Source: Savagea sp. (lineage in GTDB: Bacteria > Bacillota > Bacilli > Bacillales_A > Planococcaceae). Taken from it: a stretch of 22,750 nt of DNA. The DNA is taken from contig JASLJC010000125.1 of NCBI GenBank assembly GCA_030152585.1, positions 1-22,750 on the forward strand. The letters are read 5' to 3'. Shown here in pieces: positions 1 through 7,402 of this stretch; positions within the stretch are counted from its first letter, which is position 1, and the number at the start of each line of letters is the position of its first letter. The notes under the pieces are model-generated. The model made no database searches, was not told the DNA's origin, and worked only from the letters and a program-made list of their open reading frames with translations. The position numbers and the translations under genes are program-made.

Positions 1-112
1 TATGTACTACTTTTGTGAGAAATTCATATAATTTGTTTGATTTTTTCATTCATTTGCAATCTTTTAGTTTCATTCATTTAAATGATGTCATAGTGTACCA
101 TTAAACTTTTTA

Positions 113-121
113 TGATATTAT
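113..121 (+). promoter_or_regulatory. Possible extended -10 promoter for the M3 peptidase gene
   Basis: TGATATTAT has the extended -10 form (TG, one base, TATTAT; 5 of 6 matches to TATAAT), about 95 bases ahead of the peptidase start. No recognisable -35 lies 16-18 bases upstream, so the call is weak. The remainder of 1-216 is AT-rich and holds no gene I can support. TTTCATTCATTT occurs twice near 44-79, and a short hairpin (AGTAGA/TCTACT, 129-143) may be the end of an upstream transcript or nothing. Confidence 0.3.
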
Positions 122-216
122 ATAAAAGAGTAGATTTTCTACTTTATTGTCATCTATTTCTTTTAAATTAACTGAATAATGGGATAGATTCACTTTCAAT
201 GTAAAGGATGATCAAC

Positions 217-1920
217 ATGCAAACTTTCGAGCAATACGAATATGTACGTCCTAATATGGATGCACTTGAAAAACAATATGAACAATTGTTAACGGCATTT
301 CGTAACGGTAAAAGCGTAGAAGAACAAAGCGAAACGATGGAACAACTGAATACTCTCGCTGCACAATATTCTACTCAAATGAACTTGTCATACATTCGTT
401 CCTCTATCGATACGACAGATACCTTCTATCAAAAAGAGCGCGATTTTTTCGATGAAGTAGGACCTCGTTTTCAAAAATTAACGACTGCTTATTATCGTGC
501 ATTAACGGAAACTCCTTTCCGAGAAGCATTAGAAGAAAAATGGGGGACACAATTATTCGCTTTAGCAGAATGTGAAATTCGCTCATTCTCTGAAGATGTC
601 ATGCCTCTTTTACAAAAAGAAAATAAGTTAACTTCTGAATATGCTAAATTGATTGCAAGTGCACAAATTGACTACGAAGGAAAAACGTATACGCTTGCAC
701 AACTTGGGCCTTTCGCGGAGTCGCAAGATCGCCAAGTACGAAAAAATGTAATGCATGCACAGTATTCGTTTTATGAAGACAATCAAGCACAATTTGACCG
801 TATTTATGATGACCTCGTAAAAACACGTCACGAAATTGCGACGACACTCGGCTTTGATAATTTCGTAGAACTCGGCTACTTACGTATGCAACGAGTCGAT
901 TATGATAAAGATATGGTCGCTCGTTACCGTCAACAAGTACGCGACCATATTGTTCCTCTTGCAACACAATTGTACGAGCGCCAAGCAAAGCGAATCGGTC
1001 TTTCAACTGACGACTTTAAGTTTTATGACAGTTCGCTTCATTTTTTATCTGGAAATCCAACACCAAAAGGTTCACCTGAATGGATTATCAATAATGGAAA
1101 GAAAATGTACGCTGAATTATCTAAAGAAACGGATGAATTTTTCACGTTTATGACAGAGAAACATTTAATGGATCTCGTTGCTAAAAAAGGAAAAGAAGGC
1201 GGAGGATATTGTACATTTATCGATGAATACGAGTCTCCTTTCATTTTTTCTAACTTTAATGGTACATCAGGCGATATCGATGTTTTAACACACGAAGCAG
1301 GTCATGCTTTCCAAGTATATTCTAGCCGACATATCGGCATTCCTGAATACATTTGGCCGACACATGAAGCGGCTGAAATCCATTCAATGAGTATGGAATT
1401 TTTCACGTGGCCTTGGATGGAATTGTTCTTTGAAGAAGATACGGATAAATATAAATTTTCACATTTAAGTAGCGCACTTCTTTTCCTTCCTTACGGTGTA
1501 GCCGTCGATGAGTTCCAACACGTCGTATATGAAAATCCACATATGACACCTGCAGAACGTAACGCAGCTTGGAAAGAAATCGAACAAATCTATTTACCAA
1601 CACGTGATTACGATGGTCATCCTTACTTAGAAGCGGGCGGTATTTGGCAACGTCAATCACATATTTACGAAGTGCCATTTTATTACATCGACTATACGTT
1701 AGCTCAAGTATGTGCTTTCCAATTTTGGCAACGATCACAAGTTGATTTTGAAAGTGCTTGGCACAATTACGTTCATCTTTGTACACTCGGTGGTACACAG
1801 TCCTTTACAAAACTTGTAGAAGCTGCGGGACTTGAGTCACCGTTTGCAGAAGGGACGATCGAGCGAACGATTCGCTACGTTCAAACGTGGCTTGATCAAG
1901 TAGACGACTCTGCTTTTTAA
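217..1920 (+). CDS. M3 family oligoendopeptidase (PepF/M3-type zinc peptidase)
   Basis: A cytoplasmic zinc metallopeptidase that cuts short peptides, probably in peptide turnover. The product is 567 residues with no signal peptide. The zinc-binding HEAGH motif is at residues 359-363, and the third ligand is probably Glu387, 28 residues after the first His in AAEIHSMSMEF, the spacing expected for family M3. Length and the motif surroundings fit the roughly 565-residue M3 subgroup found in Bacillales rather than the longer PepF (about 600) or thimet-type enzymes. The start at 217 is preferred over an in-frame ATG at 208, because AAAGGA at 203-208 sits 8 bases ahead of 217 and overlaps the earlier codon. 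It is the only plus-strand gene here, alone in its transcription unit, and ends at the terminator shared with fhs. The family is certain; the natural substrate is not known. Confidence 0.93.
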   Translation: MQTFEQYEYVRPNMDALEKQYEQLLTAFRNGKSVEEQSETMEQLNTLAAQYSTQMNLSYIRSSIDTTDTFYQKERDFFDEVGPRFQKLTTAYYRALTETPFREALEEKWGTQLFALAECEIRSFSEDVMPLLQKENKLTSEYAKLIASAQIDYEGKTYTLAQLGPFAESQDRQVRKNVMHAQYSFYEDNQAQFDRIYDDLVKTRHEIATTLGFDNFVELGYLRMQRVDYDKDMVARYRQQVRDHIVPLATQLYERQAKRIGLSTDDFKFYDSSLHFLSGNPTPKGSPEWIINNGKKMYAELSKETDEFFTFMTEKHLMDLVAKKGKEGGGYCTFIDEYESPFIFSNFNGTSGDIDVLTHEAGHAFQVYSSRHIGIPEYIWPTHEAAEIHSMSMEFFTWPWMELFFEEDTDKYKFSHLSSALLFLPYGVAVDEFQHVVYENPHMTPAERNAAWKEIEQIYLPTRDYDGHPYLEAGGIWQRQSHIYEVPFYYIDYTLAQVCAFQFWQRSQVDFESAWHNYVHLCTLGGTQSFTKLVEAAGLESPFAEGTIERTIRYVQTWLDQVDDSAF

Positions 1921-1953
1921 AATGACTTTTTTACTCTAACTGCTTCTCAATAG

Positions 1954-1998
1954 AAAAAGCATGAAACCAACGTTGCCTCGTTGATTTCATGCTTTTTT
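1954..1998. terminator. Bidirectional terminator between the convergent peptidase and fhs genes
   Basis: Arms 1954-1972 and 1979-1997 form a 19-bp stem with one mismatch and a 6-base loop. A run of T follows on the plus side and a run of A precedes it, giving a U-tract in both directions. It lies between the stop codons of two convergent genes, so it can end both transcripts. Confidence 0.9.
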
Positions 1999-2000
1999 GA

Positions 2001-3680
2001 TTACATCAGTCCTTTTGCTCGACCTTGTTCATCTACGTCCATATTTAATGCTGCAGGAGCATCAGGTAAACCGGGCATCGTCATAATATCTCCTGTGAGA
2101 CAAACGAGAAAGCCTGCTCCTACTTTCGGTACAATTTCACGAATTGTTACTGTGAAATGTTGAGGTCTCCCTAATTTTTTCGGATCGTCTGATAAAGAAT
2201 ATTGTGTTTTAGCCATACAAATCGGTAACGTATCCCATCCATTTTCTACAATTCGAGCTAAATCTCGTTTCGCCTGTTCTGTGAAATGAACACCTTTGCC
2301 ACCGTAAATTTGTTGAACGATCGTTTCTACTTTTCGCTCTACACTTTCTTCTAAAGGATACAACATTTCAAATGACTGTTTTTCACGAAATATATCTAGC
2401 ACGTGTTGCGCTAATTCGACGCCACCTTCTCCTCCACGTTTCCAAACATCTGTAAATGCTGCGCGTACATCGTGAGCTGCACACCATTCTAATACGTACT
2501 GCATCTCTTTTTCTGTATCTGTCACGAAATGGTTGAGGGCTACGACAGGCTCGATACCGAATGTTCGAATCGTATCGATATGTTTGGCTAAATTTTCGAT
2601 TCCTTTCGATAACGCTTCAACATTTTCTTTTTGTAATGCATCTTTTGCAACACCACCATGCATTTTCAAAGCTCTGACGGTTGCAACAATCACGACAGCA
2701 TCTGGCTGAAAATCTGCTGCACGCGCTTTAATATTCATAAATTTTTCGGCTCCTAAATCTGAACCGAACCCCGCCTCCGTTACGACAATATCCGCTACTT
2801 TTCGTGCTGTATCTGTCGCTATAATCGAGTTACAACCATGGGCAATATTAGCAAATGGGCCACCATGTACGAGTGCTGGTGTTCCGCCGATCGTCTGTAC
2901 GAGATTTGGCTTCAATGCATCTTTTAATAAAAGAGCTAAGGCACCTTCTACTTGCAAATCTTTCACATATACTGGATCGCCATCATACGTATAACCGATT
3001 ACCATTTCACGAAGACGACGTTTTAAATCTTCAATATCAGATGCGAGACAAAAGACAGCCATCACTTCAGATGCGACCGTAATATCAAAATGATCTTCTC
3101 TCGGTACACCTTGCTTCTCTCCACCTAGCCCGACGATAACGTTCCGTAACGCTCGATCATTCATATCGAGTACGCGGTTCCACGTCACTCGGCGCGGATC
3201 AATGTTTAATGCATTTCCACGATGAATATGGTTATCGATAAAAGCACTTAATGCATTGTTTGCTGCTGTAATCGCATGAATATCTCCTGTGAAATGTAAA
3301 TTAATTTCTTCCATCGGCAATACTTGTGAGTAGCCTCCACCAGCTGCTCCTCCTTTTATTCCCATCACTGGCCCGAGTGATGGCTCTCGCATTGCAACGA
3401 TTGCTTTTTTTCCAAGTGTCGTAAAGGCATCAGCTAACCCAACAGTTACAGTTGATTTTCCTTCTCCCGCTGGTGTTGGGCTAATCGCCGTTACGAGAAC
3501 GACTTTGCCGGTTGCTGTTTTCGTTTGTAATGTAGAAGGATCAATTTTTGCTTTATAGTGGCCATAAGGTTCTAATGCTTCTCCTTCAATCCCGATCGAT
3601 TGAGCAATTTCTGTAATAGGTTTCATTGTTGCTTCCATTGCAATATCTAAATCTGATAATGGTTTCGTTTTCGTCGTCAC
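2001..3680 (-). CDS. fhs: Formate-tetrahydrofolate ligase
   Basis: Makes 10-formyl-tetrahydrofolate from formate, tetrahydrofolate and ATP, feeding purine synthesis and formyl-methionyl-tRNA. The product is 559 residues, the usual length. The P-loop is TPAGEGKST at residues 69-77, followed by the conserved stretch EPSLGPVMGIKGGAAGGGYSQ and the family signatures through the C terminus (MTMPGLPDAPAA near the end). Translation starts at GTG: AAGGAGGT (complement of 3687-3694) lies 6 bases ahead of it and no ATG in frame is near. It is transcribed alone, from its own promoter, and ends at the terminator shared with the convergent peptidase gene. Homologues are present in many but not all Bacillales. 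Cytoplasmic. Confidence 0.97.
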   Translation of the reverse strand: MTTKTKPLSDLDIAMEATMKPITEIAQSIGIEGEALEPYGHYKAKIDPSTLQTKTATGKVVLVTAISPTPAGEGKSTVTVGLADAFTTLGKKAIVAMREPSLGPVMGIKGGAAGGGYSQVLPMEEINLHFTGDIHAITAANNALSAFIDNHIHRGNALNIDPRRVTWNRVLDMNDRALRNVIVGLGGEKQGVPREDHFDITVASEVMAVFCLASDIEDLKRRLREMVIGYTYDGDPVYVKDLQVEGALALLLKDALKPNLVQTIGGTPALVHGGPFANIAHGCNSIIATDTARKVADIVVTEAGFGSDLGAEKFMNIKARAADFQPDAVVIVATVRALKMHGGVAKDALQKENVEALSKGIENLAKHIDTIRTFGIEPVVALNHFVTDTEKEMQYVLEWCAAHDVRAAFTDVWKRGGEGGVELAQHVLDIFREKQSFEMLYPLEESVERKVETIVQQIYGGKGVHFTEQAKRDLARIVENGWDTLPICMAKTQYSLSDDPKKLGRPQHFTVTIREIVPKVGAGFLVCLTGDIMTMPGLPDAPAALNMDVDEQGRAKGLM

Positions 3681-3709
3681 GAGATGACCTCCTTATTGTT
3701 CGTCTTTTC

Positions 3710-3737
3710 ATTATACAATATTTTTTCATCTCGTGAA
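3710..3737 (-). promoter_or_regulatory. Probable sigma-A promoter of fhs
   Basis: On the minus strand, TTCACG (3732-3737; 4 of 6 to TTGACA), a 16-base spacer and a perfect TATAAT (3710-3715) lie just ahead of the fhs ribosome binding site, giving a 5' leader of only about 25 bases. The 69-base gap to the upstream dehydrogenase gene shows no terminator, so read-through into fhs is also possible. Confidence 0.6.
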
Positions 3738-3749
3738 GAGAAAAGTTGT

Positions 3750-4733
3750 TTATTCTATTTTTAAAACGATTTTTCCCACTTGTGTACTTGCTTCTAAGCT
3801 TTCCATAGCAACGTTTGCATCTTCTAAACTATATATTTTATCAATCAATGGCTTCATTTTTTCATGACGCATCAATGTTAGTAATTCGCGTAGTTCATCT
3901 CGACTAGCCATCGTAGAACCGTATATTTTCTGTTGATTATAGAAAAACGTTCGTATATCGAATGTTACTTCGTCCGTCGTAGATGAACCAAATGTGACGA
4001 AACGTCCTCCTTTTTTCAACACTTCTAATGAACGTTGAAACGTCGCTGCACCAACACTATCTACGATTAAATCGACCGTTTCATCGTACAATAAAGCAGG
4101 CCAGTCACTAACTGTATCAATAACTATGTCCGCTCCGAGTGAACGTAATGCTTCTTTTTTTACTTCGTTACGTGTCGATGTAATGACACGGGCACCTTTT
4201 GCTTTTGCAACTTGAATCATAAATGTCGCAACACCACTACTTCCGCCTGGAATGAAAACAGTTTCTCCTTGCTGAATGTTTCCTTTCGTCACGAGCGCAC
4301 GATACCCCGTCATTCCTGCTAAGGCAATACTTGCATTTTCTTCCCATGTTAAATGAGATAAAATGGGTTCTATTTGTTCTTCATCAATTACAATATACTC
4401 TCCGAATGTCCCATCGTCAGGCATCCCTAAAATATCAAATGTCTCAGGAGGCACATCACTTTTGTCAAACCAACGGAGTGACGGATTGATAATGACGGAT
4501 TCTCCTACTTCCCACTTCGTCACGTTTTGTCCTACTTCTACGATAACGCCCGCTCCATCAGATCCAAGGACGAGAGGTTGTCGTTCACCTTTTCGTCGTT
4601 GTTGAATATATAAATCTCGGCGGTTGACACCTGCTGCGCGTAGAGCGACTTTAACGTCGTTTCGTCCTACTTCTCGAACTTCATAATTTGTAACGTATTC
4701 ATATTTGTCCCCTTTATGTACAAACGCTTTCAT
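3750..4733 (-). CDS. Zinc-independent medium-chain dehydrogenase/reductase (quinone-oxidoreductase type)
   Basis: An NAD(P)H-dependent oxidoreductase of the MDR superfamily; the substrate cannot be told from sequence. The product is 327 residues: an N-terminal GroES-like domain (AAGVNRRDLYIQQRRKG, then LGSDGAGVIVEVG near residue 60) and a Rossmann domain starting at IPGGSSGVATFMIQ. There is no cysteine in the whole protein, so neither the catalytic nor the four-Cys structural zinc site of alcohol dehydrogenases can form. Asp replaces the catalytic Cys in NRRDL, as in quinone oxidoreductases. Three ATG codons lie close together; I take 4733 because AAAGGA (complement of 4743-4748) is 9 bases ahead. 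Choosing 4739 or 4742 would add 2-3 residues. It stands alone; the 215 bases upstream to the next terminator contain no gene I can support and no clear promoter. Confidence 0.85.
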   Translation of the reverse strand: MKAFVHKGDKYEYVTNYEVREVGRNDVKVALRAAGVNRRDLYIQQRRKGERQPLVLGSDGAGVIVEVGQNVTKWEVGESVIINPSLRWFDKSDVPPETFDILGMPDDGTFGEYIVIDEEQIEPILSHLTWEENASIALAGMTGYRALVTKGNIQQGETVFIPGGSSGVATFMIQVAKAKGARVITSTRNEVKKEALRSLGADIVIDTVSDWPALLYDETVDLIVDSVGAATFQRSLEVLKKGGRFVTFGSSTTDEVTFDIRTFFYNQQKIYGSTMASRDELRELLTLMRHEKMKPLIDKIYSLEDANVAMESLEASTQVGKIVLKIE

Positions 4734-4948
4734 ATTCATCATTCCTTTCTTTATTGCTACTTCACCTTTTATCGTCATCACTTTCAAAATATCATGAATG
4801 TTCCTATTTTGCGAATATTGTTCTCTTCTATTTTATTTTTTATGTAAATGTTCAGGAAATAGCCTTGTAAAATTTTTAAAATACACTATCCCGTACAGAG
4901 GATATCAGCGAAATGATATGAAAACTCCAACATCTATGATCGAACAAC

Positions 4949-4982
4949 AAAAAAGTAGAAAAGGGAAAACCCTCTCCTACTT
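4949..4982 (-). terminator. Terminator after the dUTPase gene
   Basis: On the minus strand AAGTAG...CTACTT (4953-4958 with 4977-4982) and AGGG/CCCT form an interrupted stem, closed by a short loop and followed by a run of U (A run at 4949-4954 on the plus strand). It starts 6 bases after the dUTPase stop codon. Confidence 0.75.
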
Positions 4983-4988
4983 CAAATT

Positions 4989-5474
4989 TTAATAACCTGT
5001 ATTTTGACGCTCATAGTTTTCTTTATTTTTAGCGATGTACGCTTCAATAATTTCTTCATTAGTAAATTGTAATGCGCGAGCTAAAACGTCATACGCTTCC
5101 CAGACTTTTTGATAATGCGTCATCGTTGGTTCATTTAAAAAAGTATGAACTGCTCCATTTGTCATAATAAACTGTTCTGTTAAAGGACGGTCTTCATCCG
5201 TTGTCGGCCAATGCGTTAATGTTTCGAAACCTTTTTCAAGTCCTAATGATAATAAAAAATGAATTGAATCGACGTATTCTTCTAAAATAACATCTCGTGC
5301 CGACGGTCCTTTTTTACTCCAAAACTTAAAACAACGCGTTTCATTCGCAAGTTCTGCTAATTCGACAAGTAATGCTAAACCACGTTCACGAAATACATCC
5401 GTTTGCTCTTCTCGATTTTGTTGAATATATGCATCTAGTGCACGTTGCATCTTAAATAATTCGGTTAATTCCAT
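4989..5474 (-). CDS. Dimeric all-alpha dUTP diphosphatase (dUTPase_2 / MazG-like fold)
   Basis: Hydrolyses dUTP to dUMP and pyrophosphate, keeping uracil out of DNA and supplying dUMP for thymidylate synthesis. The product is 161 residues. The magnesium-binding signature of the all-alpha NTP pyrophosphatases is present: E38-x-x-E41 in LLVELAELANETR and a second acidic cluster E65/E66 to D69 in EEYVDSIHF. The stretch FKFWSKKG between them is typical of the dimeric dUTPases seen in Firmicutes and their phages, unrelated to the trimeric beta-fold enzyme. Its start lies 23 bases inside the end of the DUF1294 gene, so the two are one transcription unit and probably translationally coupled. An SD-like GGAAGGATGG lies ahead of the ATG. 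dUTP specificity, as against dCTP or other dNTPs, is inferred from family resemblance. Confidence 0.85.
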   Translation of the reverse strand: MELTELFKMQRALDAYIQQNREEQTDVFRERGLALLVELAELANETRCFKFWSKKGPSARDVILEEYVDSIHFLLSLGLEKGFETLTHWPTTDEDRPLTEQFIMTNGAVHTFLNEPTMTHYQKVWEAYDVLARALQFTNEEIIEAYIAKNKENYERQNTGY

Positions 5475-5739
5475 TTGTCATCCATCCTTCCTTCATAATG
5501 TATGTGAAACATGCGAGATGAAGTAAAACGAGTATAAAAAAACCGACACGAAATGTTGTCTTTTTCGTTTTATGTCGAAAGTAATACATTCCGATATAAG
5601 CACCAATCGGACCGAATAAAGCAGCTGTCCATAATGTTGATTCTTTCACTCGATAGACGCGACGTTTCGCTTTTGATTTATCGATTCCCATTAAACTAAA
5701 AGCGAAAATATTGAATAATACGTAAATCATGAAATACAC
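5452..5739 (-). CDS. DUF1294 small membrane protein (YsdA-like)
   Basis: Function unknown. The product is 95 residues with about three hydrophobic segments: residues 3-17, 34-53 and 67-82. The family signature is visible as MGIDKSKAKRRVYRVKE then LFGPIGAYIGMYYFRHKTKK. It sits directly downstream of rplT, where B. subtilis has ysdA, which supports the assignment. The start is GTG at 5739, because AAGGAG (complement of 5750-5755) is 10 bases ahead of it but 19 ahead of the in-frame ATG three codons later. Its last 23 bases overlap the dUTPase gene. It has its own candidate promoter inside the rplT terminator, so it need not depend on read-through from the ribosomal operon. Confidence 0.85.
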   Translation of the reverse strand: MYFMIYVLFNIFAFSLMGIDKSKAKRRVYRVKESTLWTAALFGPIGAYIGMYYFRHKTKKTTFRVGFFILVLLHLACFTYIMKEGWMTNGINRII

Positions 5740-5761
5740 GTTTCACTCTCTCCTTGTTTAC

Positions 5762-5789
5762 ATCATACAAAAAACCGCATTCATCTCAA
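5762..5789 (-). promoter_or_regulatory. Candidate sigma-A promoter of the DUF1294-dUTPase unit, embedded in the rplT terminator
   Basis: On the minus strand TTGAGA (5784-5789, 5 of 6) and TATGAT (5762-5767, 5 of 6) are separated by 16 bases. The -35 falls in the loop region of the rplT terminator hairpin and the -10 just after its U-tract. The predicted transcript would begin around 5755, at the ribosome binding site itself, giving a very short leader. Confidence 0.5.
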
Positions 5790-5804
5790 TAGATGAAGCG
5801 GTTT
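5769..5804 (-). terminator. Terminator of the infC-rpmI-rplT operon
   Basis: On the minus strand AAACCGC-TTCATCT pairs with AGATGAATGCGGTTT (arms 5791-5804 and 5772-5786, one bulged base, loop of four), followed by TTTTTTG. It begins 8 bases after the rplT stop codon. Confidence 0.9.
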
Positions 5805-5811
5805 AAGTGAA

Positions 5812-6165
5812 TTAAAGTGCTGCTTTTGCAGTTTCAACGAGTTTAGCAAATCCTGCTTGGTCGTTTACAGCTAAGTCAGCGAGCATTTTACGGTTTACTT
5901 CTACGCCTGCTTCTTTTAAACCGTGCATGAATTGGCTATATGAAATGTCGTTCATACGTGCTGCCGCGTTAATACGTGTGATCCATAATTTACGGAAGTT
6001 ACGTTTACGCTGACGGCGGTCGCGATATGCGTAGTTTAATGAGCGCATTACTTGCTCATTTGCAGTTTTATATAATGTATGTTTTGAACCGTAGTAACCT
6101 TTCGCTAATTTTAAAACGCGGTTACGACGTTGACGTGATACTTTTCCAGCTTTTACACGTGTCAT
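5812..6165 (-). CDS. rplT: 50S ribosomal protein L20
   Basis: Binds 23S rRNA early in large-subunit assembly and, in Bacillales, represses its own operon by binding the infC leader. The product is 117 residues, near the usual 118-119, with the family run KGYYGSKHTLYKTANEQVMRSL and YRDRRQRKRNFRKLWITRINAA. It starts MTRVKAG where most relatives have MPRVKGG, so Pro2 is Thr. The SD CAGGAGG lies 7 bases ahead of the ATG. It is the third gene of infC-rpmI-rplT, 35 bases after rpmI, and is followed by a strong terminator. Feedback control is inferred from the leader upstream of infC. Confidence 0.98.
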   Translation of the reverse strand: MTRVKAGKVSRQRRNRVLKLAKGYYGSKHTLYKTANEQVMRSLNYAYRDRRQRKRNFRKLWITRINAAARMNDISYSQFMHGLKEAGVEVNRKMLADLAVNDQAGFAKLVETAKAAL

Positions 6166-6200
6166 TGGTAAAACCTCCTGTTAATTGTGTGCTATTTTTA

Positions 6201-6398
6201 TTACATTTTCGTAATCATTTGTTCGATACGTTTTTGGTCTCCTGTTGAAACAAGTTCAGCTTTACGTAATTGACGTTTTGCTTTTGCTGACTTGTTTGCA
6301 AATAAGTGACCTGTGAACGCACGTGTACGTTTAATTTTACCTGATCCTGTTTTTTTGAAACGTTTTGCAGAACCGCGGTGTGTTTTCATTTTAGTCAT
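6201..6398 (-). CDS. rpmI: 50S ribosomal protein L35
   Basis: A small basic protein of the large ribosomal subunit, 65 residues, the standard length. The signature MKTHRGSAKRFKKTGSGKIKR is complete, with a Lys/Arg-rich C-terminal half. Like L20 here, it begins with Thr at position 2 (MTKMKTHRG) rather than the usual Pro. An AGGAGGAACT ribosome binding site precedes the ATG, and the gene lies 31 bases after infC in the same operon. Confidence 0.98.
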   Translation of the reverse strand: MTKMKTHRGSAKRFKKTGSGKIKRTRAFTGHLFANKSAKAKRQLRKAELVSTGDQKRIEQMITKM

Positions 6399-6429
6399 TG
6401 ATAGTTCCTCCTACTAAAGTTGAATTTAC

Positions 6430-6957
6430 TTACTTGCTCTCTGTAAGCGGCGCAATCATCATAAACATGCTACGCCCTTCCATCTTCGGTTTCACTTCAA
6501 CTGTACCGAGTTCTTTACACGCTTCGCCGAAACGTTCTAAAACTTCTCGACCTAACTCTTTATGTGTAATCGCACGGCCACGGAAACGGATAGATGCTTT
6601 TACTTTATCTCCTTTTTCAAGGAAACGGTGAGCATTGCGTAATTTCGTATTGAAATCATGTTCTTCGATGTTCGGGCTTAAACGAACTTCTTTCACGTTG
6701 ACGATTTTTTGTTTTTTACGAACGGCACGTTCTTTCTTTTGCTGTTCGAACTTAAACTTCCCATAGTCCATGACACGAGCTACTGGGGGCTTCGCTTTCG
6801 GAGCGACGAGAACGAGATCTAAATTCGCTTGCGCAGCAATATCAAGCGCTTCTTGTTTCGTTTTTACACCTAATTGTTCACCTTGATGATCAATTAAACG
6901 AACTTTGCTTGCACGAATACCATCGTTAACGTAATTGTCTCTCTGCTGTTTTCTAAT
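6430..6957 (-). CDS. infC: Translation initiation factor IF-3, with an AUU start codon
   Basis: Binds the 30S subunit, keeps it free of 50S and checks start-codon pairing. The product is 175 residues from the proposed start: N domain about 8-80 (NDGIRASKVRLIDHQGEQLG; VAPKAKPPVARVMDYGKFKFEQQKK), then C domain about 85-172 (VRLSPNIEEHDFNTKLRNAHRFLEKGDKVKASIRFRGR). No ATG, GTG or TTG in frame is close to an SD. The only fitting start is ATT at 6955-6957, 7 bases after GAGGTG (complement of 6965-6970). AUU is the known, conserved infC start and lets IF-3 repress its own translation. A longer reading frame extends upstream to 7071, but its upstream part is leader and has no family similarity. Confidence 0.95.
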   Translation of the reverse strand: MRKQQRDNYVNDGIRASKVRLIDHQGEQLGVKTKQEALDIAAQANLDLVLVAPKAKPPVARVMDYGKFKFEQQKKERAVRKKQKIVNVKEVRLSPNIEEHDFNTKLRNAHRFLEKGDKVKASIRFRGRAITHKELGREVLERFGEACKELGTVEVKPKMEGRSMFMMIAPLTESK

Positions 6958-7199
6958 CGTAATCCACCTCTCAGAATAATTCTCGCGAATACATGGTTTG
7001 AGTATAGAATAAGTGTTCGTCCTCATTTTTTTACATAAAAAAAGTAGACATTTCTCGATGTCTACCCGCAAAAAACGTACGTATAATATACGTATGTCGT
7101 TTTGTGTTCCAACCTGCTAACAATCGAATGACGTCCGACAGGTGAGAAGCGGGCAGCTCCTACTTATACCACAAACTGTATTCAGTTAATTTCTTAACT
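6958..7199 (-). ncRNA. L20-type autoregulatory leader of infC-rpmI-rplT
   Basis: About 240 bases of untranslated leader lie between a consensus promoter and the AUU start. On the minus strand it contains CTGCCCGCTTCTCACCTG, resembling the conserved segment of Bacillales L20 leaders as I recall it, and a later GTTAGCAGGTTGGAACAC that can pair with CACCTG. CUGCCCGC (complement of 7149-7156) can pair over 8 bases, one of them G-U, with GCGGGUAG (complement of 7062-7069). That pairing would take the first bases of the terminator stem at 7044-7065, giving an antiterminator. Established knowledge: L20 binding to such leaders favours termination ahead of infC. The rest of the longer gene-free stretch (7235-7402) shows nothing I can name. 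Confidence 0.8.
7037..7065 (-). terminator. Attenuator terminator inside the infC leader
   Basis: GTAGACAT and ATGTCTAC form a perfect 8-bp stem (7044-7051 with 7058-7065) with a 6-base loop, followed on the minus strand by seven U. It lies about 80 bases ahead of the infC start and about 135 after the predicted transcription start, as expected for an L20-responsive attenuator. A second hairpin followed by six U (palindrome 7078-7094) lies just upstream. Confidence 0.85.
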
Positions 7200-7205
7200 C
7201 TTATT

Positions 7206-7234
7206 ATTATATCTCTTTTCAAAAATATTGTCAA
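7206..7234 (-). promoter_or_regulatory. Consensus sigma-A promoter of infC-rpmI-rplT
   Basis: On the minus strand TTGACA (7229-7234), a 17-base spacer and TATAAT (7206-7211): both hexamers match the consensus perfectly at ideal spacing. This fits a strong promoter for a ribosomal operon whose output is then set by the leader. Confidence 0.93.
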
Positions 7235-7402
7235 GAGATTTTTGAATGTGATGCATAACTCCTTTTACTATACGCCTATTGTGATGAAATAACAACTCAT
7301 CCTTCGAAATTTTTACAGCTTTTAGAAAAAGGTTTAAGTAAGAACGAGCTTTCTATTTTATAAGATGCAAAAGTCATCGCGTAAAAATCTAAACATTAAA
7401 AT

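Noticed and set aside
129..143. AGTAGA/TCTACT hairpin upstream of the M3 peptidase gene as a terminator
   Set aside because: Six-base stem with a 3-base loop and a poor T-tract; too weak to call.
644..1798. Antisense open frames of 120 and 131 codons (644-1006 and 1403-1798, minus strand) inside the M3 peptidase gene
   Set aside because: They lie wholly opposite a clear, conserved gene, have no SD or known domain, and arise from its codon use.
4798..4992. 64-codon plus-strand frame between the dehydrogenase and dUTPase genes
   Set aside because: No SD, low-complexity hydrophobic start, and its 3' end runs through the dUTPase terminator and stop codon.
6958..7071. N-terminal extension of IF-3 to an upstream start
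   Set aside because: No SD at the upstream codon, no family similarity, and it would translate through the leader and the SD of the AUU start.
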